Assembly (NCBI GenBank): GCA_003990705.1
Contig: AP018318.1
Coordinates: 4,591,501 to 4,655,500 of the forward strand
Reading direction: 5' to 3'
DNA from: Nostoc sp. HK-01
GTDB taxonomy: Bacteria > Cyanobacteriota > Cyanobacteriia > Cyanobacteriales > Nostocaceae
Length of the DNA stretch: 64,000 nt
Within the stretch, counting starts at the first letter, position 1. Each line of letters opens with the position of its first letter. The notes below the pieces were generated by a model, which was given only the letters and a program-made list of their open reading frames with translations, was not told the origin of the DNA and searched no databases. Position numbers and translations under genes: made by a program. Below are positions 1 through 8,977 of the stretch, in pieces.

Positions 1-79
1 ACCTTATGAACGTCTCTCGGCTATATATCAAGAAATTCACAAGCGTGGCGGTAAAATAGTCAGCATTTCCCAAGTGTAA
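1..79 (+). CDS. pecC: C-terminal end of a phycobilisome rod linker, probably PecC (partial)
   Basis: The frame beginning at base 2 reads PYERLSAIYQEIHKRGGKIVS and stops at 77-79. This matches the end of the CpcD-type domain that closes rod linkers; the cpcC gene in this window ends with the very similar [19 protein letters not shown]. The gene enters from the left edge, so most of it is missing. Its position directly before pecE and pecF points to the phycoerythrocyanin-associated rod linker PecC. Family assignment is firm; the choice of PecC rests on gene order. Confidence 0.8.
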   Translation, partial: PYERLSAIYQEIHKRGGKIVSISQV

Positions 80-84
80 AAAGT

Positions 85-188
85 GCTGAATAATTTCAGC
101 GGATAATCCTTGAAACTGGGTGTGGGGGTGTAGGGGTGTAGGGTGTAGAAAATCTTCCTATACTCTTACACCCTTAATCCCTTACACC
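85..188. repeat. Intergenic hairpins between pecC and pecE
   Basis: Just after the pecC stop there is a small perfect hairpin, GCTGAA-TAAT-TTCAGC (85-100). It is followed by a G-rich run of GGGTGTA-type repeats (about 118-147) that can pair with TACACCCTTA and CCCTTACACC (about 167-188). Such short-repeat hairpins are common between genes in Nostoc-type genomes. It may slow or trim the transcript between pecC and pecE; there is no clear T-run for termination. Confidence 0.5.
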
Positions 189-199
189 TTTATTTCATC

Positions 200-973
200 A
201 TGACCACCACGAACACAGCCGAACCAATTCTTTCGCCAGAAACAGCGATCGCCGCATTATCTAGTGATGATAATCAAATTCGCTATTATGCCGCTTGGTG
301 GTTGGGTAAACATCAAATACAAGCAGGCTGTATGGCGTTATGTGATGCTTTATTTGATGAACGCTATCGTATTCCAGGGGGAGGTTATCCGTTACGCCGT
401 CAAGCTGCACGCGCTTTAGGACAATTGAAAAATCCCCAAGCTGTACCAGCGTTAGTAACAGCGTTAGAGTGTGACGAAGATTTGCGTTTCACGGAAGCGG
501 CGATCGCTGCTTTAGCTGCTATTGGTGACAAAAAAGCCATAAATCCTTTGCTCAATCTTTTGCAAAGCACTCAAGAACAACCCTATGAGGCTTTAATTGA
601 AGCATTAGCAACGCTCCAAGTTTGGTCAGCACAGCCGCAAATTGAAGCATTTTTGAAACATCCTTCTGAACGAGTGCAATGTGCTGCGGCTCGATATATG
701 TATCTGTTGACTCAACAACCCCAATACATCGAACGTATTGTTAAAAACCTCTATCATGACAATATGTATTTACGTTGGGCTGCGGTTTTTGACTTAGGTG
801 CAGTTGGACATCAACAAGCTATACAAGCAATCTTGACGGCGCAGGTTCCTAATAGTTTGAAGCTGTTGAACTTAAAGCGAATTTTAGAAACACTTTTGGA
901 AAGTCATAATTATGAAGAAAAAACAGCTTTGTTAATTTTTCAAGCGATAGATGATTTACTAATTCAACTTTAA
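200..973 (+). CDS. pecE: Phycoerythrocyanin alpha-subunit bilin lyase/isomerase, subunit PecE
   Basis: A 257-residue all-helical HEAT-repeat (CpcE/PecE family) protein. Conserved stretches are RYYAAWWLGK near residue 28 and GGYPLRRQAARALG near residue 60; both recur almost unchanged in cpcE at 4703-5533, so the two are paralogues. PecE forms a heterodimer with PecF that attaches phycocyanobilin to the PecA cysteine while isomerising it to phycoviolobilin. It lies between pecC and pecF as in known pec operons. The ATG at 200 gives a full-length protein, although no strong ribosome site precedes it. Confidence 0.9.
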   Translation: MTTTNTAEPILSPETAIAALSSDDNQIRYYAAWWLGKHQIQAGCMALCDALFDERYRIPGGGYPLRRQAARALGQLKNPQAVPALVTALECDEDLRFTEAAIAALAAIGDKKAINPLLNLLQSTQEQPYEALIEALATLQVWSAQPQIEAFLKHPSERVQCAAARYMYLLTQQPQYIERIVKNLYHDNMYLRWAAVFDLGAVGHQQAIQAILTAQVPNSLKLLNLKRILETLLESHNYEEKTALLIFQAIDDLLIQL

Positions 974-1019
974 AATTTAAAAATCAATTTTTAAGATTGG
1001 TAATTACAAGTTAAAAATA

Positions 1020-1075
1020 AAAAGTTAAAAGGCAAAATACTTTTATAGCTTTTTTTCCTTTTGCCTTTTACTTTT
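1020..1075. repeat. Inverted repeat between pecE and pecF
   Basis: The arm AAAAGTTAAAAGGCAAAA (1020-1037) pairs with TTTTGCCTTTTACTTTT (1059-1075), with one bulged base, leaving a loop of about 21 nt. The repeat fills the gap between the two lyase genes. The TTG at 1061 that extends the pecF frame upstream lies inside this arm, which argues against using it as a start. A comparable hairpin separates cpcE and cpcF. Confidence 0.6.
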
Positions 1076-1114
1076 TTACTTCTATCACCAGTCCTTTTTG
1101 TCATGCGGTTTTTT

Positions 1115-1729
1115 ATGAATGAGCAATTAATTTCACAAATAAATCATACCGGAACACCAGAAACCGTGATTGCAGCAATTACAGCAATCACAGTTAGTGA
1201 CACACCAGAGCTAGAGACTATCAATGCCTTAATTGCCGTTTTGAGTCATCATCATCCAACTGTGAGGGCTGTTGCTGTAGAGGCGTTAGTCAAGCTAGGA
1301 AATTCGACAGTAAAACCGTTAATTACTGCTTACAAAGCTTCTTGTGATCAAGGTTTGCAAGCTCATATTATTCAGGCTTTAGCTCAAATTGCTTCTCCAG
1401 ACGCATTGGATATATTAGCGGAAGTTTTAGGTACAACTGTCGCCAATCATTGCCAAGGGAATGTGCGCCGGATTGCTGCACGGGGATTAGGAAACATTGC
1501 GATTAATTCTCACGATGTGGAAGTAATTTTTAGTGTGCAAGACAAACTAACTTGGGCTTTGCTTACCCCTGAAGATTGGGGATTGCGTTATGCGGCTGCG
1601 GTGTCTTTACAAGCTATACCCACCCCTGAAGCTCAGGCGGCTTTACAAAATGCGATCGCGGGAGAAGCCGATCAGGTAGTGAGATCGCGCATCGCCCTAG
1701 CTTTGTCGCCATTGATAATTAACTCTTAA
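1115..1729 (+). CDS. pecF: Phycoerythrocyanin alpha-subunit bilin lyase/isomerase, subunit PecF
   Basis: A HEAT-repeat protein of the CpcF/PecF family and partner of PecE. From the ATG at 1115 it has 204 residues. The motif NHCQGN (residues 111-116) is the His-Cys motif reported for PecF as needed for the bilin isomerase step; cpcF in this window lacks it at the matching place (DFAPSVRRAAAKG instead). This separates PecF from CpcF and supports phycoviolobilin formation. The open frame extends to a TTG at 1061, but that region is an intergenic hairpin and adds a hydrophobic stretch foreign to the family. An ATG at 1103 is also possible. Confidence 0.88.
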   Translation: MNEQLISQINHTGTPETVIAAITAITVSDTPELETINALIAVLSHHHPTVRAVAVEALVKLGNSTVKPLITAYKASCDQGLQAHIIQALAQIASPDALDILAEVLGTTVANHCQGNVRRIAARGLGNIAINSHDVEVIFSVQDKLTWALLTPEDWGLRYAAAVSLQAIPTPEAQAALQNAIAGEADQVVRSRIALALSPLIINS

Positions 1730-2291
1730 CCTTGGACTTTCAACCAAGCACTCACAAAAATGTTGCGAAATATTTATTTTATGTTTCTTTACAATAACCA
1801 TCCGGATGCGAAAAGTGATGTAGAACGGCAATATGTTGCTTGGTAAGGGTTGTAAGAAAATTAAGAAAATATTAAACCCGCCATATTTACGGAAAAACTT
1901 GGCAATCATGAAGTTATGTAACAAAAAATTTTAACTTTTCTCAGTTACAGCCCTTGTATGTAAAGGATTTGAGGGGGTTCTTATGACTGCAACTTATTTA
2001 TTCATAATTTGTAACAAATAAAGGATCTATAGCGTTGTATAAACATAAGCTGGAGGGGTAAATAACAGACAGAACATAAACAAGGCAGTCAATTCGTAAA
2101 GTTTGCTCGTTTCTCATAAAACCGAACCTGATTCTCATAATTTTTTTCATGAAGCAACAGGCAAATTTGAGGGGCAGCAAAAATACAAAGGGATACTTGG
2201 TCTGTTATGTTCCATCCCGACCAAAATTGATAAAACATTACCAGTTTTAATCGAGACATCTCTCAACTAAGGAATTAGGAGATTAGAGTCC
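1730..2291 (+). promoter_or_regulatory. Leader and promoter region of the cpc operon
   Basis: These 562 bases hold no convincing gene. The cpc operon encodes some of the most abundant proteins of the cell and begins at 2292, so its promoter and 5' leader should lie here. The ribosome site AGGAG (2277-2281) lies 10 bases before the cpcB ATG. An exact transcription start cannot be assigned by eye. The weak hairpin CTTGG...CCAAG at about 1731-1748 may end pec transcription. Confidence 0.55.
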
Positions 2292-2813
2292 ATGACATTA
2301 GATGTATTCACCAAGGTAACTTCTCAAGCTGATGCTAGAGGCGAGTTCTTAAGCAACGAACAACTAGATGCTCTATCTAACGTTGTTAAAGAAGGCAGCA
2401 AGCGCTTAGATGTTGTTAACCGCATTACAAGCAACGCTTCTGCTATCGTTACCAACGCTGCTCGTGCTTTGTTTGAAGAGCAACCCCAATTGATCGCTCC
2501 TGGTGGTAACGCTTACACCAACCGTCGTATGGCTGCTTGCTTGCGCGACATGGAAATCATTTTGCGCTATGTAACCTACGCTATTTTAGCTGGTGATGCA
2601 AGTGTCCTGGATGATCGCTGCTTAAACGGCTTGCGTGAAACCTACAACGCTCTAGGTACACCTGGTTCTTCTGTAGCTGTTGGCGTTCAGAAGATGAAAG
2701 ATGCAGCTGTTGCGATCGCTAACGATCCCAACGGTATCACCAAAGGTGATTGCAGTGCATTGATCTCCGAAGTAGCAAGCTACTTTGATCGTGCTGCTGC
2801 TGCTGTTGGTTAA
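2292..2813 (+). CDS. cpcB: C-phycocyanin beta subunit
   Basis: A 173-residue globin-like phycobiliprotein, the normal length. Cys83 in [11 protein letters not shown] and Cys154 in KGDCSALI are the two phycocyanobilin attachment sites (82 and 153 in mature numbering). Asn73 in GGNAYTNRR is the conserved asparagine that is methylated in beta subunits. It pairs with CpcA to form the hexamers of phycobilisome rods. A good ribosome site (AGGAG, 10 bases) precedes the ATG. cpcA follows after 77 bases in the usual B-A order. Confidence 0.98.
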   Translation: MTLDVFTKVTSQADARGEFLSNEQLDALSNVVKEGSKRLDVVNRITSNASAIVTNAARALFEEQPQLIAPGGNAYTNRRMAACLRDMEIILRYVTYAILAGDASVLDDRCLNGLRETYNALGTPGSSVAVGVQKMKDAAVAIANDPNGITKGDCSALISEVASYFDRAAAAVG

Positions 2814-2890
2814 TAGCAGTCAAAAGTCTCATACGCAAGTATCAGGCAACCAGGTAAAAAGACTAAAAAATACCAAGGAGATTTGAAAAG

Positions 2891-3382
2891 ATGGTTAAAA
2901 CACCAATTACCGAAGCTATCGCAGCTGCTGACACCCAAGGACGTTTCTTAGGCAACACCGAATTGCAAGCTGTTAACGGTCGTTATGTACGTGCTGCTGC
3001 CAGCTTAGAAGCTGCTCGTGGTTTGACCTCCAACGCTCAACGCTTGATCGATGGTGCAACCCAAGCTGTTTACCAAAAATTCCCCTACACCACCCAAACA
3101 CCCGGCCCTAACTTTGCTGCTGACAGCCGTGGTAAATCTAAGTGCGCTCGTGACGTTGGTCACTACCTACGGATCATCACCTATAGCTTAGTTGCTGGTG
3201 GTACTGGCCCATTGGATGAGTACTTAATTGCTGGTTTGGCTGAAATCAACAGCTCCTTTGATTTGTCTCCTAGCTGGTACGTAGAAGCTCTGAAGCACAT
3301 CAAAGCTAATCATGGTTTGTCTGGTCAAGCTGCTAACGAAGCTAACACCTACATCGACTACGCTATCAACGCTCTCAGCTAG
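2891..3382 (+). CDS. cpcA: C-phycocyanin alpha subunit
   Basis: A 163-residue phycobiliprotein alpha subunit. Cys85 in [12 protein letters not shown] is the single phycocyanobilin site, loaded by the CpcE/CpcF lyase encoded downstream. The sequence AAGGAG at 2875-2880 gives an ideal ribosome site for the ATG at 2891. A strong stem-loop follows the stop codon at 3392-3453, which in related cyanobacteria marks the 3' end of an abundant cpcBA message. Length and all conserved motifs are normal. Confidence 0.98.
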   Translation: MVKTPITEAIAAADTQGRFLGNTELQAVNGRYVRAAASLEAARGLTSNAQRLIDGATQAVYQKFPYTTQTPGPNFAADSRGKSKCARDVGHYLRIITYSLVAGGTGPLDEYLIAGLAEINSSFDLSPSWYVEALKHIKANHGLSGQAANEANTYIDYAINALS

Positions 3383-3391
3383 ATAGTTTTC

Positions 3392-3453
3392 TGCCCGGGG
3401 AGGGATGCAAGTGCTGGATGGAATCACCTAGCAGTTGGATCTAGCCCCGGGCA
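3392..3453 (+). terminator. Stem-loop downstream of cpcA (partial terminator or RNA stabiliser)
   Basis: TGCCCGGGG (3392-3400) pairs perfectly with CCCCGGGCA (3445-3453) around a 44-base loop that can fold internally. It is followed by AGTTTTTATG. The position between cpcA and cpcC suits a partial terminator or 3'-end stabiliser that keeps pigment subunits far more abundant than linkers; this role is inferred from studies of cpc operons. Confidence 0.75.
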
Positions 3454-3538
3454 TAGTTTTTATGTGGGCATAAATAAAAGGCTTTATTTCAGCAAGCAGT
3501 CGGCTCGAAGCAGTCGAACATCAATAGGGGGATAGAAA

Positions 3539-4399
3539 ATGGCAATTACAACAGCAGCATCTAGGCTAGGGACAGAGCCATACAGCGAAGCACGTAGAGT
3601 TGAACTGCGCCCCAACGCCAGCAAAGAAGAAGTCGAAGCCGTGATTCGTGCCGTGTATCGGCAAGTTTTGGGTAATGATTACATTATGGCATCAGAACGC
3701 CTCGTAAGCGCAGAATCACTCCTGCGGGATGGAAACCTGACAGTGCGGGAGTTTGTGCGTAGCGTTGCCAAATCAGAACTCTACAAAACCAAGTTTTTCT
3801 ATAACAGCTTCCAAACTCGTTTGATCGAACTCAACTACAAACATTTGTTGGGTCGCGCTCCTTACGATGAGTCAGAAGTTGTTTATCACCTCGACTTGTA
3901 CCAAAACAAAGGTTACGACGCTGAAGTTGACTCTTACATTGATTCGGTAGAGTATCAAAACAACTTTGGCGACAGCATCGTACCTTACTATCGTGGTTTT
4001 GAAACTCAACCTGGGCAAAAAACAGTAGGTTTTAACCGGATATTCCGTTTATACCGAGGCTATGCCAATAGCGATCGCGCCCAAGTAGAAGGGAAAAAAT
4101 CACGCCTAGCGCGGGAATTAGCCAGCAATCTAGCTTCCTCAATAGTTGGCCCATCCGGCATTAATAACAACTGGAGTTTCCGTGCCACCGCAGATCTAGC
4201 TCCCAAGCGGAACTTAGGCAACGCTGTCGGACAAGCAGATCGTGTTTACCGCATTGAAGTTACAGGACTTCGCAATCCCGGCTATCCGAGCGTGAGAAGA
4301 AGCAGCACAGCTTTTATCGTACCTTACGAACGGCTTTCTGAAAAAATTCAGCAAATTCATAAGCAAGGTGGCAAAATAGCCAGTGTTACACCAGCTTAA
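3539..4399 (+). CDS. cpcC: Phycocyanin-associated rod linker polypeptide
   Basis: A 286-residue rod linker. The N-terminal two thirds is a phycobilisome linker domain (for example [27 protein letters not shown] and [19 protein letters not shown]). The last 55 residues or so form a CpcD-like domain ([35 protein letters not shown]). It sits in the cavity of phycocyanin hexamers and joins them into rods. A ribosome site AGGGGG lies about 10 bases upstream. cpcD follows after 50 bases. Confidence 0.93.
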   Translation: MAITTAASRLGTEPYSEARRVELRPNASKEEVEAVIRAVYRQVLGNDYIMASERLVSAESLLRDGNLTVREFVRSVAKSELYKTKFFYNSFQTRLIELNYKHLLGRAPYDESEVVYHLDLYQNKGYDAEVDSYIDSVEYQNNFGDSIVPYYRGFETQPGQKTVGFNRIFRLYRGYANSDRAQVEGKKSRLARELASNLASSIVGPSGINNNWSFRATADLAPKRNLGNAVGQADRVYRIEVTGLRNPGYPSVRRSSTAFIVPYERLSEKIQQIHKQGGKIASVTPA

Positions 4400-4449
4400 A
4401 TTGTTTGCTGCAATAGAGAGTTTACAACCAAACAGGAGATATAGAAGTA

Positions 4450-4692
4450 ATGTTCGGTCAAACCACACTGGGTGCTAGTAGCGTTTCTTCATCTGCTAGC
4501 CGGGTATTTCGTTACGAAGTTGTAGGCTTGCGGCAAAACTCCGAAACTGACAGAAATAAATACAATATCCGCAATAGCGGTAGTGTATTTATTACAGTGC
4601 CATACAGCCGGATGAACGAAGAATACCAAAGAATTACCCGTCTGGGCGGCAAAATCATCAAGATTGAGCCATTAACTGCTGAAGAGGAATAA
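4450..4692 (+). CDS. cpcD: Small rod-capping linker CpcD
   Basis: An 80-residue protein consisting of just the CpcD domain (FRYEVVGLRQNSE, VFITVPYSRMNEEYQRI, LGGKIIKIEPL). It caps the distal end of phycocyanin rods and so limits rod length. Its sequence resembles the C-terminal part of CpcC just upstream. A CAGGAG ribosome site precedes the ATG. The cpcE start lies 10 bases after its stop, so the two are cotranscribed. Confidence 0.95.
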   Translation: MFGQTTLGASSVSSSASRVFRYEVVGLRQNSETDRNKYNIRNSGSVFITVPYSRMNEEYQRITRLGGKIIKIEPLTAEEE

Positions 4693-4702
4693 TCCCCTGG
4701 TA

Positions 4703-5533
4703 ATGATAGAACCCAGTGGGGAAGAATTTCCCGCCCAGAACACGCCACAGCTCACACCAGAGTTAGCGATCGCTAACCTGCAATCACCAGATTTAAGTCT
4801 CCGCTATTATGCAGCTTGGTGGCTGGGCAAGTTCCGGGTTAACAGAGCCGATGCTGTGGATGCCTTGATTGCCGCATTAAACGATGAAGCTGATAGGACA
4901 GAACTCGGAGGTTATCCACTACGCCGCAATGCAGCTAGAGCATTAGGTAAGTTAAGCGATGCTAGAGCAGTAAAGAGCTTAATTGAATGCCTAGAATGTT
5001 CTGACTTCTATGTGCGTGAAGCCGCCGCCCAATCCTTAGCAATGCTGCGCGATCGCACTTCTGCATCAGCACTGATCAAAATGTTAGATGGTGGTGTTGC
5101 CGAGGCCGTGCAAGTAGAGGGACTACCCCACCTAACCCAGCCCTACGAAGCAGTTATCGAAGCCTTGGGAGCCATTCGCGCTACTGAGGCAATTCCACTC
5201 ATTCAGCCTTTCCTAGAGCATCCAGTACCACGAGTACAATGCGCCGCCGCCAGAGCCATGTACCAACTCACACAAAACCCCATCTACGGAGACAGGTTAG
5301 TGCAGATGTTGGCATCTGGCGATCTGAAGTTACGTCGCGTTGTCTTAGGGGATTTGGGTGCAATTGGGTATTTGGCAGCAGCGGAAGCGATCGCTCAAGC
5401 TCAGGTCGAAAACAGCTTCAAACTTATTGCCCTTAAAGGATTGCTAGAGCATCAACTGACAGACGAGTTAGAAGAGCTTGCTGTCTCAGATGACGCAATT
5501 CGGGTAATGAATTTGATGGATGCACTTTTATAG
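4703..5533 (+). CDS. cpcE: Phycocyanin alpha-subunit phycocyanobilin lyase, subunit CpcE
   Basis: A 276-residue HEAT-repeat lyase subunit. It shares RYYAAWWLGK, GGYPLRRNAARALGKL and HPVPRVQCAAARAMYQLTQ with PecE. With CpcF it attaches phycocyanobilin to Cys84 of CpcA. The start at 4703 lies 10 bases after cpcD and has no obvious separate ribosome site, which suggests translational coupling. An inverted repeat follows before cpcF. Confidence 0.93.
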   Translation: MIEPSGEEFPAQNTPQLTPELAIANLQSPDLSLRYYAAWWLGKFRVNRADAVDALIAALNDEADRTELGGYPLRRNAARALGKLSDARAVKSLIECLECSDFYVREAAAQSLAMLRDRTSASALIKMLDGGVAEAVQVEGLPHLTQPYEAVIEALGAIRATEAIPLIQPFLEHPVPRVQCAAARAMYQLTQNPIYGDRLVQMLASGDLKLRRVVLGDLGAIGYLAAAEAIAQAQVENSFKLIALKGLLEHQLTDELEELAVSDDAIRVMNLMDALL

Positions 5534-5605
5534 TCAAGAGTCAATAGTTCATAGTCAAAAGTAATGACTGTTGACTCTTGACCATTGACCATTGATCATT
5601 GACCA
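5533..5605. repeat. Inverted repeat and heptanucleotide repeats between cpcE and cpcF
   Basis: GTCAAGAGTCAA (5533-5544) pairs perfectly with TTGACTCTTGAC (5571-5582) around a 26-base loop. It is followed by tandem ATTGACC-type 7-mers (about 5583-5604). These short tandemly repeated 7-mers are typical of heterocystous cyanobacteria. The cpcF ATG sits at the end of the repeat without a visible ribosome site. Confidence 0.75.
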
Positions 5606-6205
5606 ATGACTGATGAACTAATTCGTGCCGTCGCCGAAGCCGTCACACCAGCAAAAATGGTGACAGCAGTGCAGAACTTGGCAGCAACAAAAGATATAGC
5701 TGCAATTCCTACCCTAATTGCTGTGTTTGGTTATAACAACCCAGTTGCCGCAGGGGTAGCTGCAACTGCCCTCACAGAAATGGGAGAAATCGCAGTACCA
5801 CAGCTAATATCTCAAATTGATGACTATAACTATGGCGCGCGGGCTTATTCGATTCGCACTTTAGCTGCGATCGCTGACCCTCGTGCTTTAGATTTATTAA
5901 TCAGTGCTGCTGCTACAGACTTTGCCCCTAGTGTCCGCCGTGCTGCTGCCAAAGGTTTAGGAAACTTGCACTGGTCTATGCTAGATTTTACCGCCAGCCA
6001 TACAGCGCCCAAAAGAGCCTTAGAAACACTTATATTTATTTCTCAAGACTCTGAATGGTCAATTCGGTATGCTGCTGTTGTTGGTTTACAAGCCTTGGCA
6101 AAAAATAGCGATTTACAACAGCCTATTTTTGCCAGACTCAACCAAATGCTGACAACAGATACCGAAAAAGCAGTCCGCGCTCGCGTACAACTAGCCTATC
6201 GTTAA
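5606..6205 (+). CDS. cpcF: Phycocyanin alpha-subunit phycocyanobilin lyase, subunit CpcF
   Basis: A 199-residue HEAT-repeat protein, the partner of CpcE. Repeats such as VPQLISQIDDYNYGARAYSIRTLAAIADPRALDLL fit the CpcF family. It lacks the NHCQGN motif seen in PecF, so it should be a plain lyase rather than a lyase-isomerase. The gene order cpcE-cpcF-cpcG matches Anabaena. The ATG at 5606 lies within repeat DNA without a clear ribosome site. Confidence 0.92.
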   Translation: MTDELIRAVAEAVTPAKMVTAVQNLAATKDIAAIPTLIAVFGYNNPVAAGVAATALTEMGEIAVPQLISQIDDYNYGARAYSIRTLAAIADPRALDLLISAAATDFAPSVRRAAAKGLGNLHWSMLDFTASHTAPKRALETLIFISQDSEWSIRYAAVVGLQALAKNSDLQQPIFARLNQMLTTDTEKAVRARVQLAYR

Positions 6206-6245
6206 TAAGCTTGTTTGTCTACCATAAAACAAGGTAAAAGTAAAT

Positions 6246-7085
6246 ATGTCAATACCATTACTGGAATATTCACCAAGTTCTCAAAACCAGCGGGTAGAAG
6301 GTTACGAAGTACCTAACGAAGACACCCCAATTAGTTATCGCTTATCTGCTGCCACTGACGATAAAGATATTGATGCCATCATTTGGGCAGCATATCGGCA
6401 AATTTTCAGCGAACAACTAATTCTCAAAAGCAATCGCCAATCCTTCTTAGAGTCACAACTGCGGAATCGGGCAATTAACGTCCGAGACTTTATTCGTGGC
6501 TTAGGTAAATCGGAAGTTTACCGTACCCAAGTAGCAGACATCAACTCCAACTACCGTCTAGTAGACATTACCTTGAAGCGGTTTTTGGGACGGGCTGCAT
6601 ATAATAAAGATGAGGAAATTGCCTGGTCAATTGTCATTGCCACCAAGGGCTTACATGGGTTTATTGACGAATTGCTAGACAGCGACGAATATCAACAAAA
6701 CTTTGGTGATGACATCGTACCTTACCAACGCCGTCGCTTCAAAGACAGACCCTTCAACTTAGTTAACCCACGCTACAACAATTACTGGCGCGATCGCCAG
6801 ACCCTCAACTTCCTTGGTGGTCGTTCCTTCTACAGTGCGCGTACCACAGGTTATGCAAGCAAAGAAGAAATTCGCCGCGTCATTCCTAGCAACTTCATGG
6901 CAATGGCTGGGAACATAATTACTAACGAACGTAATTATCAACGTGTAACCGCTTCCGTTGTCTCCCAAATCAGAGACATGAAGATTCCCGACAACAGCCG
7001 TGAAACTGGTACACCCCAACCAACTGTTAAACCCACAGCCGTTGCTCTACCTTACCGTTATCTTCCTGGCACTAAGACAACCTGA
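6246..7085 (+). CDS. cpcG1: Phycobilisome rod-core linker CpcG1
   Basis: A 279-residue rod-core linker, the first of four tandem cpcG genes. The shared N-terminus is PLLEYSPSSQNQRVEGYEVPNEDTP and the linker domain contains [44 protein letters not shown] and DEYQQNFGDDIVPYQRRR. It fixes phycocyanin rods to the allophycocyanin core. The soluble C-terminal extension (about residues 190-279) has no membrane helix, the conventional type. It starts 40 bases after cpcF. Confidence 0.93.
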   Translation: MSIPLLEYSPSSQNQRVEGYEVPNEDTPISYRLSAATDDKDIDAIIWAAYRQIFSEQLILKSNRQSFLESQLRNRAINVRDFIRGLGKSEVYRTQVADINSNYRLVDITLKRFLGRAAYNKDEEIAWSIVIATKGLHGFIDELLDSDEYQQNFGDDIVPYQRRRFKDRPFNLVNPRYNNYWRDRQTLNFLGGRSFYSARTTGYASKEEIRRVIPSNFMAMAGNIITNERNYQRVTASVVSQIRDMKIPDNSRETGTPQPTVKPTAVALPYRYLPGTKTT

Positions 7086-7155
7086 GTAGTCAGTAGTCAA
7101 TAGTCAGTATTAACAAATGACAAAGGACAAATGACAAAGGACAAATCCTAAAACT
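7086..7155. repeat. Short tandem repeats before cpcG2
   Basis: The gap contains AGTCAGTAGTCAATAGTCAG followed by two and a half copies of ACAAATGACAAAGG (about 7114-7146). This is 7-mer-based repeat DNA of the kind found between cyanobacterial genes. No function is evident beyond spacing within the operon. Confidence 0.6.
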
Positions 7156-7899
7156 ATGGCAATACCTTTACTCGAATACAAACCCAGTTCTCAAAACCAG
7201 CGTGTTTCTGGTTACGAAATTCCTAACGAAAATACTCCTAGACCCTATCGCATAGAAAACTGCGCTGAGAATAGTGATGTTCAAGAATTAATTTGGGCAG
7301 CCTATCGGCAAGTATTTAGCGAACACGAAATCCTGAAATTCTTCCGCCAAGGCAACTTAGAATCTCAGGTGAAGAATCGCGCCATTACTGTGCGCGACTT
7401 TATTAGAGGCTTGGCTAAGTCTGAAGCTTTTCGGACTTTAGTCATTGAGACAAACTCTAACTACCGTTTAGTAGAAATTGCCCTCAAACGGTTTTTAGGT
7501 CGTGCGCCTTATAATAAAGATGAAGAGATTGCTTGGTCAATCAAAATAGCAACTGCTGGTTGGGATGGTTTTGTTGACGCTTTAATCGACTCGGAAGAGT
7601 ATCTCACCAACTTTGGCGAAAATATAGTTCCTTACCAACGCCGCCGCTATAAAGATAGACCTTTCAACCTCGTTACCCCTCGCTACGGTAACTACTGGCG
7701 CGACAAACTAGAAGATGCTCGCTATATAGAAGGCGACATCAAAAACTTCTTGGCTTTGGCTAATTCCATCAATATTAGAACCGTTACCTATACACCGGTT
7801 AACCTAGCCAATATCAAAATTCCCGACACCACCAGAGATACCACACCCCAAGGTATTCCCGTATCCATCAGTTCCAGCGCTAATTTCCCCGTGCGGTAA
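7156..7899 (+). CDS. cpcG2: Phycobilisome rod-core linker CpcG2
   Basis: A 247-residue rod-core linker paralogous to CpcG1, beginning [26 protein letters not shown]. The linker domain covers about residues 25-175 and includes [28 protein letters not shown] and LKRFLGRAPYNKDEEIAWS. The C-terminal part is soluble, so it should serve conventional hemidiscoidal phycobilisomes. It is separated from cpcG3 by an unusually long 253-base gap. Confidence 0.93.
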   Translation: MAIPLLEYKPSSQNQRVSGYEIPNENTPRPYRIENCAENSDVQELIWAAYRQVFSEHEILKFFRQGNLESQVKNRAITVRDFIRGLAKSEAFRTLVIETNSNYRLVEIALKRFLGRAPYNKDEEIAWSIKIATAGWDGFVDALIDSEEYLTNFGENIVPYQRRRYKDRPFNLVTPRYGNYWRDKLEDARYIEGDIKNFLALANSINIRTVTYTPVNLANIKIPDTTRDTTPQGIPVSISSSANFPVR

Positions 7900-8152
7900 G
7901 GGCTTTTTTTCAGTGGTTTGATAAAGGTATAAGAAGGACACAAAGTTTGCAATAGCCAACTAACAACCTTCTAAATGTTTTTCCGTCTAGTTACTAAATT
8001 ATTAATTAAAGGTAACTAATACCAATTGGATAAATAATGGACTTCAGACATAGAAAGCAGTTTCTTAATCTAAAATCCAAAATCTAAAATCCCAAATGGT
8101 ACAGACGGACTGGGTATAAGATGCCAACCTTATTCTCAAGGCGGTCTTTAGT
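7900..8152 (+). promoter_or_regulatory. Long gap before cpcG3, possible separate promoter
   Basis: The 253 bases between cpcG2 and cpcG3 are much longer than other gaps in the operon. They contain AT-rich DNA and a run of AATCTAAAATCCAAAATCTAAA-type repeats near 8077-8097. No gene is visible. Because cpcG3 encodes a CpcL-type linker with a different job, a separate promoter here would make sense, but no promoter motif can be assigned with confidence. Confidence 0.35.
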
Positions 8153-8866
8153 ATGGCATTACCTTTACTCGAATACAAACCCACAACTCAAAATCAAAGA
8201 GTTAGTAGCTTTGGTACGGCAGATATTAACGAAGATACACCCTATATCTACCGTATAGAAACAGCCAACTCTCCTAGTGAAGTTGAAAGACTAATTTGGG
8301 CAGCTTATCGCCAAGTCTTCAACGAGCAGGAAATTCTTAAATTTAACCGCCAAATAGCCCTAGAAACCCAACTTAAAAATCGGTCAATCACGGTTAAAGA
8401 CTTTATCCGAGGTTTGGCCAAATCAGAGCGATTTTATCAGCTGGTTGTCACACCCAATAATAACTATCGGCTGGTAGAAATGTGTCTGAAACGTTTGTTA
8501 GGTCGCGCTCCTTACAATCGGGAAGAAGAAATAGCCTGGTCTATTCACATCGCCACTCGCGGTTGGAATGGATTTGTTGATGCTCTGATTGACAGTGAAG
8601 AATACACTCAAGCTTTTGGTGACTACACTGTACCCTATCAGCGCAAACGCATGACCGTAGAACGACCATTCAGCTTTACTCCCCGCTATGGTGCTGACTA
8701 TCGAGAACGTGCAGGTATTGTTAACACCGAGCGTGATTATTCTTGGTCTTATATATCTGGCAAGAAACTTGATGGGACTGCACTATTGGCCGTATTACTG
8801 GTAATGTCCGCAGGAATAACTCTCTTGCTGGTACTAAATTGGTTAGGAATTAATACTGGCTTCTAA
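8153..8866 (+). CDS. cpcG3: CpcL-type rod linker with C-terminal membrane helix (CpcG3)
   Basis: A 237-residue member of the CpcG family. The N-terminal linker domain is standard ([35 protein letters not shown]), but the soluble C-terminal extension of the other CpcGs is replaced by a hydrophobic segment (about residues 207-231, [20 protein letters not shown]). This is the hallmark of CpcL, which anchors rod-only phycobilisomes to the thylakoid membrane and feeds photosystem I. The third cpcG gene of Anabaena has this role. The membrane helix is seen directly; the photosystem I link is family knowledge. Confidence 0.92.
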   Translation: MALPLLEYKPTTQNQRVSSFGTADINEDTPYIYRIETANSPSEVERLIWAAYRQVFNEQEILKFNRQIALETQLKNRSITVKDFIRGLAKSERFYQLVVTPNNNYRLVEMCLKRLLGRAPYNREEEIAWSIHIATRGWNGFVDALIDSEEYTQAFGDYTVPYQRKRMTVERPFSFTPRYGADYRERAGIVNTERDYSWSYISGKKLDGTALLAVLLVMSAGITLLLVLNWLGINTGF

Positions 8867-8977
8867 CCTAATGCGGGACAATAGATAAAGCATGAGTGAG
8901 GATTTGAGTTATCAAACCTCCTCATTTATCACCAGCTAAATCTCTGTGTAATCTTTTAATAAGAGGAAAAAAGCAGC

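Noticed and set aside
1061-1114. TTG start adding 18 residues to PecF
   Set aside because: The TTG lies in the arm of an intergenic hairpin and the added hydrophobic stretch is foreign to the family.
2205-2221. TTATGTTCC(A/G)TCCCGAC shared between the cpc leader and 17460-17476
   Set aside because: A match of 16 of 17 bases is expected several times by chance among all position pairs in 64 kb, and the genes are unrelated.
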